Shown here: positions 1 through 5,402 of the stretch, piece after piece
Layout: each line of letters opens with the position of its first letter
Numbering within the stretch: position 1 is the first letter of the stretch
DNA from: an uncultured cyanobacterium
GTDB lineage: Bacteria; Cyanobacteriota; Vampirovibrionia; Gastranaerophilales; Gastranaerophilaceae
Length of the DNA: 5,952 bases
Direction of reading: 5' to 3'
Assembly (NCBI GenBank): GCA_947073895.1
Contig: CAMTNN010000101.1
Span: 1-5,952, forward strand
Notes under the pieces: model-generated
Told to the model about the DNA's origin: nothing
What the model saw: only the letters and a program-made list of their open reading frames with translations
The model's database searches: none
Translations under genes and position numbers: made by a program

Positions 1-174
1 AGTTTCAATAGGACTATTCATACTACCAAGATACTGAGAAAAATCAATATCACGTCTTACATACCCGGGAGTGTCAATATTAGCAATGTTTGAACCCAAA
101 GCACGCTGTCTTTGCGAAATCAAATCAAGCATTAATGTTGTTTTACCCATTGAATCTAAACTTGTAAATGTCAT
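1..174 (-). CDS. flgB: Flagellar basal-body rod protein FlgB, N-terminal part (cut by window edge)
   Basis: Partial gene: the start codon is ATG at 174-172 and the frame stays open for 58 codons to the left edge. FlgB is a proximal rod subunit of the flagellar basal body, secreted through the flagellar type III apparatus into the periplasm. The visible part has the rod-protein N-terminal signature: a hydrophobic helix ([13 protein letters not shown], residues 14-26) followed by [11 protein letters not shown] at residues 28-38 and RRDIDF at 40-45. The ANxDTPGY...RDxDF pattern is typical of FlgB rather than FlgG. A Shine-Dalgarno AAAGGG lies at 188-183, 8 bases before the ATG, which supports this start over the internal Met9. 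It follows the upstream rod gene after a 14-base gap and is probably co-transcribed with it. flgC and fliE often follow flgB, so they may lie beyond the left edge; this is inference. Confidence 0.88.
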   Translation of the reverse strand, partial: MTFTSLDSMGKTTLMLDLISQRQRALGSNIANIDTPGYVRRDIDFSQYLGSMNSPIET

Positions 175-188
175 TTATTCAGCCCTTT

Positions 189-902
189 CTATTCGCGAAT
201 ATTAATTGACTTGTTGTACATATCATCAGCAACCTTCATAAGGTTCATACTGGCAATCATAGATGTATTAAGTCTCATCAACTCATTCATCTCATCATAA
301 ATATTTGTATTAGAAACCTCTGTAGCATATTGTTTAATATGCTGGTCTTCTTTAACAATTCTCGCTTCTCCTGAATCAGACGTTACAACCATTTTATTAT
401 TATGACCCTGTTCAAGATTTTCCGGAGAATCAAACTGAACGATAGGAATTGTCCCGATTTTTTCAGGCAAGGAACCTGCATTATCATAGTTAATAACATC
501 ACCGTTCGGTTTGATCTCAAACTTATAAGAATTGGCAGGAATCTTAATTCCGTCACCAACCATCCAATCATCAACAGTTACCAAATAACCGTTAGCACCG
601 CGTTTAAGAGAACCGTCTCTTGTGTATTGGATTTCGCCGTCAGGAGAAACAACAGGAATATAACCTTCTCCTTCGATTGCAATGTCATAAGGATTTGTAC
701 TTATTCTAATTGACCCTTTTAGAGCATTTGTTCTAATAGCACCATCAACGTAACCGTCTTCTCCAAGCATTTGTTCAAAACGATTTGTTTTATAAGCCAC
801 TGTATTATAGTTTGAAAGGTTATTCGCAATATAACCAAGTCTTTCAAACTGCATTGTTGTATTATTTATATTTTTTCTTACTACCGCTTGCATATTATAC
901 AT
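189..902 (-). CDS. Flagellar hook-basal body protein, FlgF/FlgG family (rod)
   Basis: A 237-residue rod protein of the flagellar axial family (FlgE/FlgF/FlgG-type). It would build part of the rod crossing the periplasm. The N-terminal helix ends in IANNLSNYNTVAYK (residues 25-38), a variant of the family's ANNLANxNTxGYK signature with Val-Ala in place of the usual residues before Tyr. The central part matches the D1-type domain: GEGYIPVVSPDG (78-89), YTRDG (93-97), GYLVT (105-109), and GTIPIVQF (150-157) before the SG at 177-178. The C-terminal helix, from about 195 (EVSNTNIYDEMNELM), is the usual polymerisation helix. At 237 residues it is a little shorter than E. coli FlgF (251) or FlgG (260). 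The start at 902 has AGGAG 9 bases upstream, overlapping the preceding gene's TAG stop. Which of FlgF (proximal) or FlgG (distal) it is cannot be settled by eye. It is the more canonical of the two rod paralogues here. Confidence 0.88.
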   Translation of the reverse strand: MYNMQAVVRKNINNTTMQFERLGYIANNLSNYNTVAYKTNRFEQMLGEDGYVDGAIRTNALKGSIRISTNPYDIAIEGEGYIPVVSPDGEIQYTRDGSLKRGANGYLVTVDDWMVGDGIKIPANSYKFEIKPNGDVINYDNAGSLPEKIGTIPIVQFDSPENLEQGHNNKMVVTSDSGEARIVKEDQHIKQYATEVSNTNIYDEMNELMRLNTSMIASMNLMKVADDMYNKSINIRE

Positions 903-914
903 AATCTAAGTCTC

Positions 915-1613
915 CTATGAAGCTGAACCTAATTGGCTTATAACCTTTTGCAAATTAGAACTTTCAAGCATAAAAATCTGTCTATTTGCTTCAAAATTTC
1001 TCACAACAGGTTTTACAGCCATAAATTCATTTTGAAGTACAACGTTTGAATATTCGTTATAACCTTGTTTAACATCGGGATTCAATACCGCCATACCGTT
1101 AGAATCCACAATACCTAAGTAACCTGCTTCCAATAATTCGTTTGAGCTTTTATCAAAAACACTGATTTTACCTTTAGAATTAACTACTACTTGAGTTGCA
1201 TTTTCAGGCAAAACAGGCAGTTGAATCGGCATACCGGCATCCGATAAAACAGGATTGTCTTCCAAATCTAATAAATTACCCGCTTTATCTAATTTAAAAC
1301 GTCCATCACGGGTAAGCCTTACCCCTTCCGGAGTCTGCACTTGAAAATAACCTTTATTTGCCATTGCAATATCAAGTGGATTTTGCGATGTCATAATACG
1401 CCCAGGAGCATCATCTATTGTAGATGAAAGCCCATGAATACCAAGATATTCCGTAAAAGCTGATACTACAGGTTCTCGTCTTTGAAAACCGACTTTATCA
1501 AAGCCTGTAACGTTTTCGTTAATCATACCAAGAACTTCGCTCTGTACGTGCATTGCACGAATTGAAGCCTTCATACCTTGTTCACAAAATCTTACGCCAC
1601 CATTGATTTGCAT
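915..1613 (-). CDS. Flagellar hook-basal body protein, divergent FlgF/FlgG family member
   Basis: A 232-residue protein, first gene of the minus-strand flagellar operon. Family membership rests on the central block: NPLDIAMANKGYFQV (78-92), RLTRDGRFKLDKAGNLLDL (99-117) and then a GMPIQLP segment (127-133), which follow the order and spacing of FlgF/FlgG/FlgE proteins. The N-terminal signature is degenerate: NENVTGFDKVGFQR (32-45) stands where ANNLANxNTxGFKR is normal. The C-terminal helix (about 188-229) keeps the EAN-Q-core look (FEANRQ, 207-212) but is unusual. The start ATG at 1613 has GAGG at 1624-1621, 7 bases upstream. It sits 12 bases before the second rod gene, so the pair could be the FlgF and FlgG of this organism, or FlhO/FlhP-like proteins. 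It should act in the periplasmic rod; being first and the more diverged, FlgF is a reasonable guess but not shown. Confidence 0.8.
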   Translation of the reverse strand: MQINGGVRFCEQGMKASIRAMHVQSEVLGMINENVTGFDKVGFQRREPVVSAFTEYLGIHGLSSTIDDAPGRIMTSQNPLDIAMANKGYFQVQTPEGVRLTRDGRFKLDKAGNLLDLEDNPVLSDAGMPIQLPVLPENATQVVVNSKGKISVFDKSSNELLEAGYLGIVDSNGMAVLNPDVKQGYNEYSNVVLQNEFMAVKPVVRNFEANRQIFMLESSNLQKVISQLGSAS

Positions 1614-1636
1614 ATAGTTACCTCATTTCTCCCATG

Positions 1637-1665
1637 TTAGTCGGCTAATTTAGAAAATTACTTAA
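1637..1665 (-). promoter_or_regulatory. Candidate sigma-28 (FliA)-like promoter for the rod operon
   Basis: On the minus strand TTAAGTAA (1665-1658) and GCCGACTAA (1645-1637) are separated by 12 bases. The sigma-28 consensus is TAAAGTTT, 11 bases, GCCGATAA. The GCCGA core is exact, and TTAAGT matches 5 of 6 bases of TAAAGT. The spacer is one base long in this register; reading the -35 one base later gives the standard spacing with a poorer match. Transcription would begin around 1630, leaving a leader of under 20 bases that still includes the GAGG site at 1624-1621. The position just before a flagellar gene makes this more than a chance match, but it is a prediction. Confidence 0.5.
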
Positions 1666-1705
1666 ATGCTTTTTGATAAAATCATCCGATTATAGGAGTA
1701 ATAAA

Positions 1706-1733
1706 GTTATAATTATTTTTTTTTAGAAGTCAA
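1706..1733 (-). promoter_or_regulatory. Candidate sigma-70-like promoter for the rod operon
   Basis: On the minus strand TTGACT (1733-1728, 5 of 6 to TTGACA) and TATAAC (1711-1706, 5 of 6 to TATAAT) are separated by 16 bases. The spacer contains a run of nine A. Transcription would start near 1700, about 87 bases before the ATG at 1613. In this AT-rich intergenic region a chance TATAAC is easy, but the paired -35 is good. It would give housekeeping expression upstream of the FliA-like site. Confidence 0.5.
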
Positions 1734-1752
1734 GAATAATTTATGGTATAAT
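1722..1752 (+). promoter_or_regulatory. Candidate extended -10 promoter for the CDP-alditol cassette
   Basis: A perfect TATAAT at 1747-1752 is preceded by TGG at 1744-1746, which forms an extended -10 (TGnTATAAT). The -35 is weak: TTTAGA at 1722-1727 has a 19-base spacer, and TAGAAG at 1724-1729 has the ideal 17 bases but a poor match. Extended -10 promoters tolerate weak -35 boxes. Transcription would begin near 1759, giving a leader of about 70 bases before the GTG at 1831. No other plus-strand promoter of this quality is visible up to 5402, so the four cassette genes are probably one transcript. Confidence 0.6.
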
Positions 1753-1794
1753 ATTTTCACACGGAATTAAGAGTATTTTGGGAAGAATAACAAA

Positions 1795-1821
1795 CTTTGG
1801 CTGCAATAAACCAAAGAAAGG
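1795..1821 (+). promoter_or_regulatory. Small leader hairpin abutting the ribosome binding site
   Basis: CTTTGG (1795-1800) and CCAAAG (1811-1816) form a 6-base-pair stem with a 10-base loop. The 3' arm ends directly before the Shine-Dalgarno AAAGG (1817-1821), which lies 9 bases before the GTG start at 1831. The CTTT of the 5' arm could also pair with the AAAG of the ribosome binding site, so the fold could modulate translation. The stem is short and may have no function. The ribosome binding site itself is well supported and decides the start of the next gene. Confidence 0.3.
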
Positions 1822-1830
1822 TTGATTAAG

Positions 1831-3033
1831 GTGAAATTCTTAAATTTTATAAAGTTTATGATTGCAAATCATAATCACAAAGCGGTATTAAAAAGACTAA
1901 AAACTAAACAAACACCGCTGAAAGTTTTGTTTTTAGTTAGAGAAAATGCAAAATGGACATATACTTCACTATACGAAGAAATGAATAAATCAAAAGAATT
2001 TGAGCCGTATGTTCTTGTCAGTGTTTTAAACGGTGAAAATAATACCCAGTCCTCTTATGAAGACAATTTAAAGTTTTTCCAAAGCAAAGGTTATAACGTT
2101 ATCAGAGGGTATGACAACAATAAATATATCGATTTAAAATCTTTAGAACCAGACATAGTTTTCTATGACCAGCCTTATGGTTTACCCGCTAGCTATAAAC
2201 CTCATTTTATATCTAAATATGCTTTGACCTGTTATTGTCCTTATGGATATGACATTATCCAAGATGATATTACATATATGGAACATTTTCACCAGCTTTT
2301 ATGGAAACTATTTGCGAACGCAAATGAAGCTATTGAAGAATACCAAAAAATCAGCATAAATAACGCTAAAAACTGTTTTAATTCCGGATACTTAAAATTG
2401 GATGCTTACCGCCAAAACTATGATAACAAAATTTCAGAATACTGGAAAGAACCTGAAAAAGTTAAAATAATTTATGCTCCACACCATTCTTTTGATAATA
2501 CCAGCTTGAAACTCGGGACTTTTAATAAAAACGGACAGCTTATTCTTGAATTAGCAAAACAGAACCCTGAAACAACCTGGATTTTTAAACCTCATCCCGG
2601 ATTAAAGTATTCATTAGTTAAAAACAAAATAATGACAGAACAAGAAGTAGAAAATTACTACAAAGAATGGGAAAATCTAGGGAATGTGTATGTTTCAGGA
2701 GACTATATCGGAATTTTTAAAACTTCTGATTTAATAATCAGCGATTGCTGCTCTTTCAAAGGTGAATATCTCCCATCAAAGAAACCATTTATTTGTCCTG
2801 TTAGACCTGATAGTGTCAAGCTAAACAAATTAGGTGAAAAAATTATGTCAGTATACTATCAAACCAAAGATAATAATGAATTGAAAAATACTTTTATTGA
2901 ACTCGTGAAAAACGGAAATGATAGTTTAAAAGAACAAAGAATGAATACTGCAGACGAAGTTTTCGACGAAAGAGAATCTTCTGCAACAAAAATTATTAAT
3001 CATATACTTGAAGAAATTCAATCGGAGGTATAG
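1831..3033 (+). CDS. CDP-glycerol/CDP-ribitol-type alditol-phosphate transferase (TagB/TagF/TarL family)
   Basis: A 400-residue predicted polyol-phosphate transferase of the CDP-glycerol glycerophosphotransferase family (Pfam Glyphos_transf). It would move alditol-phosphate from a CDP-alditol to a sugar, lipid-linked or polymer acceptor at the inner face of the membrane. Visible landmarks are FYDQPYGLP (111-119), CYCPYGYD (134-141), YAPHHSF (215-221), WIFKPHPG (250-257, with the family's conserved His), and the phosphate/nucleotide-binding region DLIISDCCSFKGEYL (300-314) followed by KKPFICP. This is the fold and motif order of the C-terminal catalytic domain of TagF/TarF/TarL. There is no second glycosyltransferase domain and no transmembrane segment; the basic N-terminus may sit on the membrane. 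The frame is open from TTG 1822, but AAAGG (1817-1821) touches that codon and sits 9 bases before GTG 1831, so GTG is chosen; Met at 1858 has no good site. The next gene starts 2 bases after the stop. Whether the donor is CDP-glycerol or CDP-ribitol is not readable here; the neighbours argue for a CDP-alditol made by this operon. Confidence 0.82.
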   Translation: MKFLNFIKFMIANHNHKAVLKRLKTKQTPLKVLFLVRENAKWTYTSLYEEMNKSKEFEPYVLVSVLNGENNTQSSYEDNLKFFQSKGYNVIRGYDNNKYIDLKSLEPDIVFYDQPYGLPASYKPHFISKYALTCYCPYGYDIIQDDITYMEHFHQLLWKLFANANEAIEEYQKISINNAKNCFNSGYLKLDAYRQNYDNKISEYWKEPEKVKIIYAPHHSFDNTSLKLGTFNKNGQLILELAKQNPETTWIFKPHPGLKYSLVKNKIMTEQEVENYYKEWENLGNVYVSGDYIGIFKTSDLIISDCCSFKGEYLPSKKPFICPVRPDSVKLNKLGEKIMSVYYQTKDNNELKNTFIELVKNGNDSLKEQRMNTADEVFDERESSATKIINHILEEIQSEV

Positions 3034-3035
3034 GT

Positions 3036-3752
3036 ATGATATTTGCGTCAATTCTTGCCGGCGGAACCGGAAAACGAATGAAAACCAATAACACATTACC
3101 AAAACAATTTTTCGAATTATGTGGGAAACCCATAATAATCAGAACAATTGAACAGGTTCTGCAAGTTAATGATTTTGATTATTTAATTATTGCTATTCAT
3201 AAAGATTACAAAACGTATTTAGAAGAGTTAATTTCAAAATTCATAGTTCATAATAAAGATAAAATAAAAATTTGTTGCGGCGGGAAAGAGCGAATTGACA
3301 GTATAAAAAACACATTAGATACAATCAAAAGCTTAAGCCAAGATAAAAATGATGTAGTTGTTGTATGTGACGCAGTAAGACCTTTCGTAACAGAAAAAAT
3401 CTTAAAAGACAGCATAAATACAGCAAGTAAATACGGCGCTTGTGTTGCAATTACACCAGCTATAGATACTATGTATGAAGTTTCACCGGAAGGTAATGTT
3501 TTAAGTATGCCTGACAGAGCAACACTTTTCTGCGGACAAGCTCCGGATAGTTTTAACGTAGATGTGTTAGAGCAATCTTTAAATTCTTTAACAGACGAAG
3601 AAAAACAATTTATAACAGGAACTGTACAAATTGTAAAACTTAAAGGGCACGAAGTTAAAACGATTGAAGGTGACAGAGACAATATAAAAATTACAACAGC
3701 AGAAGATATGGTAATAGCAGAAGCTATCATAGCGAAAAAAGAAAGAAAATAA
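3036..3752 (+). CDS. tarI: Alditol-phosphate cytidylyltransferase, TarI-like (IspD family)
   Basis: A 238-residue nucleotidyltransferase of the IspD/TarI family. It would join CTP and an alditol-5-phosphate, by default D-ribitol-5-phosphate, giving the CDP-alditol used by the upstream transferase. Motifs in order: ILAGGTGKRM (6-15, CTP loop), LPKQFFEL (21-28, with Lys23), GGKER (82-86), CDAVRPFV (111-118, metal/phosphate Asp112), TPAIDTMYEV, CGQAPDSFN, and GDRDNIKITTAEDMVIAEAII (212-232). From memory, the opening MI-A-ILAGG-G-RM, the PIIIRTIE segment (32-39) and the LTDEEK segment resemble Staphylococcus TarI more than E. coli IspD, and the gene lies in a polymer cassette rather than next to ispF. 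A GGAGG site (3024-3028) lies 7 bases before the ATG. IspD of the MEP isoprenoid pathway is the alternative; genome annotation pipelines often give that name to such genes. Confidence 0.82.
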   Translation: MIFASILAGGTGKRMKTNNTLPKQFFELCGKPIIIRTIEQVLQVNDFDYLIIAIHKDYKTYLEELISKFIVHNKDKIKICCGGKERIDSIKNTLDTIKSLSQDKNDVVVVCDAVRPFVTEKILKDSINTASKYGACVAITPAIDTMYEVSPEGNVLSMPDRATLFCGQAPDSFNVDVLEQSLNSLTDEEKQFITGTVQIVKLKGHEVKTIEGDRDNIKITTAEDMVIAEAIIAKKERK

Positions 3753-3754
3753 TA

Positions 3755-4750
3755 ATGAAAGCTTGTATCTTAGAAGATAATCAGAAAATATCGTATAAAG
3801 AAATCGAAACTCCTCAACCAAAAGATAATGAAGTTTTAATAAAAGTCGGCGCTTGCGGGATTTGCAGCAGTGATTTTAACAGGGTTTACAATAACGGTGC
3901 TTATTTTTATCCATTAGTACTAGGGCATGAATTTTCCGGAGAAATAGTGGAGACAGGCAAGAATATTGATAAAGAATATTTACACAAAAGAGCCGTAATT
4001 TTTCCGCTTCTTCCTTGTAATGATTGCGAGTTTTGCAAAGAGAAATCATATGCACAATGCAAAAACTATAGCTATTTCGGTTCAAGATGCAACGGAGCTA
4101 TGGCTGAATATATCTCAGTTCCGATATGGAATATAAAAGTCATTCCATCAGATATGCGATTTGATATCGCAGCTATGTGCGAACCTACTGCTGTTGCAAT
4201 TCATGCAGCTAATAAAATACAAGAATATCAAAACAAAAAAGTTTGTATAATAGGTACCGGCATTATTGGTATTATTATCGGCTTAATTGCCAAATCAAGA
4301 AATGCAGAAGTTAATTTTATTATTAGAAACAACCAAAAAGAAGAATTTTTAAAAAGCTTAGGATTCACAAGCTTTGGTGAACAAGAGAGTGATATTGTAT
4401 TTGAATGCGTAGGTTCTAATCAATCTTTAGAACAGTGCATAAATACAGTTAAATCAAAAGGACAAATAGTTTTAGTCGGAAATCCTTATTCAGATATGAC
4501 ATTACCTAAAAAAGTTTATTGGAAAATTCTACGTTCTGAAATTACTATCAACGGAGTTTGGAACTCTTCGTATAAAAATCAAGAAAATGATGATTGGGAT
4601 AATGCAATCAGATTCTTGTATGAAAATCAAAATCAGCTTTCTATGCTCATAACAGACCGATTTAAGCTGGAAGATGGAATAGCTGCTTTTAATCAAATGA
4701 AAAACACTGACAAATTAAGTATAAAAGGAGTTTTTGAAAATGAAAAATAA
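3755..4750 (+). CDS. Zinc-dependent polyol-phosphate dehydrogenase, GatD-like medium-chain dehydrogenase (TarJ role)
   Basis: A 331-residue medium-chain, zinc-dependent dehydrogenase. In this setting it should reduce a ketose-phosphate, by default D-ribulose-5-phosphate, to the alditol-phosphate used by the cytidylyltransferase. The catalytic zinc set is GICSSD (Cys37), LGHEFSG (His58, Glu59) and CEPTAVAIH (Glu143). The structural zinc lobe is complete: Cys88, Cys91, Cys94 and Cys102 in PLLPCNDCEFC...QC. The Rossmann glycine motif is GTGIIG (167-172), and ECVGSN follows further on. NGAYFYPLVLGHEFSGEIV, PLLPC, GSRCNGAMAEY and the late KILRSEITINGVW block closely match my recollection of E. coli galactitol-1-phosphate dehydrogenase GatD, which oxidises a hexitol phosphate. 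Staphylococcal TarJ, the usual partner of TarI, lacks the four structural cysteines. The start is ATG 3755, 2 bases after the tarI-like stop, with only a weak purine-rich AAAGAAAG in front. It ends 11 bases inside the epimerase gene. Confidence 0.82.
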   Translation: MKACILEDNQKISYKEIETPQPKDNEVLIKVGACGICSSDFNRVYNNGAYFYPLVLGHEFSGEIVETGKNIDKEYLHKRAVIFPLLPCNDCEFCKEKSYAQCKNYSYFGSRCNGAMAEYISVPIWNIKVIPSDMRFDIAAMCEPTAVAIHAANKIQEYQNKKVCIIGTGIIGIIIGLIAKSRNAEVNFIIRNNQKEEFLKSLGFTSFGEQESDIVFECVGSNQSLEQCINTVKSKGQIVLVGNPYSDMTLPKKVYWKILRSEITINGVWNSSYKNQENDDWDNAIRFLYENQNQLSMLITDRFKLEDGIAAFNQMKNTDKLSIKGVFENEK

Positions 4751-5402
4751 GATTTCAGCTTCATTAATGTGTACAGATCCATTCAATATGAAAGATGTTC
4801 TAAGAGATTTTGAACAACATGGAGTTGATTACTTACATTTGGATATTATGGATGGGAAATTCGTACCCAATCTCGGTATTGGAAGCGATTATATCAAAGC
4901 TCTAAGAAAACATACATCCATTCCGTTTGATTATCATATTATGGTAAAAGAACCCGATTCAATAATCGGATTACTTGATATAAGAGAAAATGATTTAGTA
5001 TCTATACATTACGAAAGCTCTTATCAGATTCAAAGAACTCTTGAAAATGTCCGCAAATATAATTGCAGGGTTATGATTGCGATAAATCCTGCAACTCCTT
5101 TGTGTGTTTTAGAAGAACTTATCTACTATATTGACGGAATAAATTTGTTAATGGTTAACCCGGGTTTTGCCGGACAAAGAATGGTTGATAACTGTATAAA
5201 GAAGGCTGAAAAAGTTGCCAGACTTATTAAAAAATTCAAAAGAGAAGATATACTTTTTGAAGTTGACGGTAATATAAGTTTTGAAAATGCTAAAAAATTA
5301 AACGATATCGGTGCAAATATGTTTGTTGCAGGAACATCAAGCATATTCTCAAGTGATATGATTGCAGACAATATCAAGAAACTGCAAACGGCATTAAAAT
5401 AA
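4740..5402 (+). CDS. Ribulose-phosphate 3-epimerase family protein (Rpe/AlsE-like)
   Basis: A 220-residue TIM-barrel sugar-phosphate 3-epimerase. The family interconverts ribulose-5-P and xylulose-5-P (Rpe) or allulose-6-P and fructose-6-P (AlsE). All expected metal ligands are present: His33 and Asp35 in HLDIMDGKFVPN (33-44), His66 in FDYHIMV (63-69), and Asp176 in EVDGN (174-178). NPATPL (116-121), MVNPGFAGQ (138-146) and GTSSIF (198-203) are the usual phosphate and loop motifs. The strand-1 motif is ISASLMCTD (5-13), where Rpe has PSILSAD and AlsE has PSLMCMD; EVDGN and GTSSIF likewise look more like AlsE. The protein is active-looking and full length. The frame extends to a TTG at 4734, but AAGGAG at 4725-4730 is 9 bases from ATG 4740 and only 3 from the TTG, so ATG is chosen. 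It overlaps the dehydrogenase end by 11 bases, which suggests translational coupling. It probably sets the ketose-phosphate feeding the dehydrogenase; a general pentose-phosphate role cannot be excluded. Confidence 0.85.
   Translation: MKNKISASLMCTDPFNMKDVLRDFEQHGVDYLHLDIMDGKFVPNLGIGSDYIKALRKHTSIPFDYHIMVKEPDSIIGLLDIRENDLVSIHYESSYQIQRTLENVRKYNCRVMIAINPATPLCVLEELIYYIDGINLLMVNPGFAGQRMVDNCIKKAEKVARLIKKFKREDILFEVDGNISFENAKKLNDIGANMFVAGTSSIFSSDMIADNIKKLQTALK

Noticed and set aside
190..201. Perfect 12-base palindrome TATTCGCGAATA at the end of the second rod gene.
   Set aside because: It lies inside the last codons and the stop, does not extend further, is not repeated elsewhere that I can see, and has no T-run typical of a terminator.
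402..713. Plus-strand open frame of 103 codons opposite the second rod gene.
   Set aside because: Antisense shadow of a clearly recognised protein, with no recognisable motifs of its own.
1716..1724. Run of nine T in the divergent region, possible intrinsic terminator.
   Set aside because: No GC stem precedes it on the plus strand. On the minus strand it is an A-run inside the spacer of a likely promoter, and both flanking genes are transcribed away from it.
1822..1830. Nine-base upstream extension of the transferase starting at TTG 1822.
   Set aside because: The AAAGG site ends directly at this codon, leaving no spacing; it is 9 bases from GTG 1831.
3248..3730. Minus-strand open frame of 160 codons opposite the cytidylyltransferase.
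   Set aside because: It covers a gene with full family motifs on the other strand; its Ser/Ile/Leu-rich composition is typical of the reverse complement of AT-rich coding DNA.
3036..3752. Calling this gene ispD of the MEP isoprenoid pathway.
   Set aside because: The TarI-like N-terminus and LTDEEK segment and the cassette context favour an alditol-phosphate substrate; IspD remains the stated alternative.
4734..4739. Two-codon upstream extension of the epimerase starting at TTG 4734.
   Set aside because: Only 3 bases separate it from AAGGAG, while ATG 4740 has 9.
5126..5377. Minus-strand open frame of 83 codons opposite the epimerase.
   Set aside because: Antisense shadow of a conserved TIM-barrel gene, with no motif.
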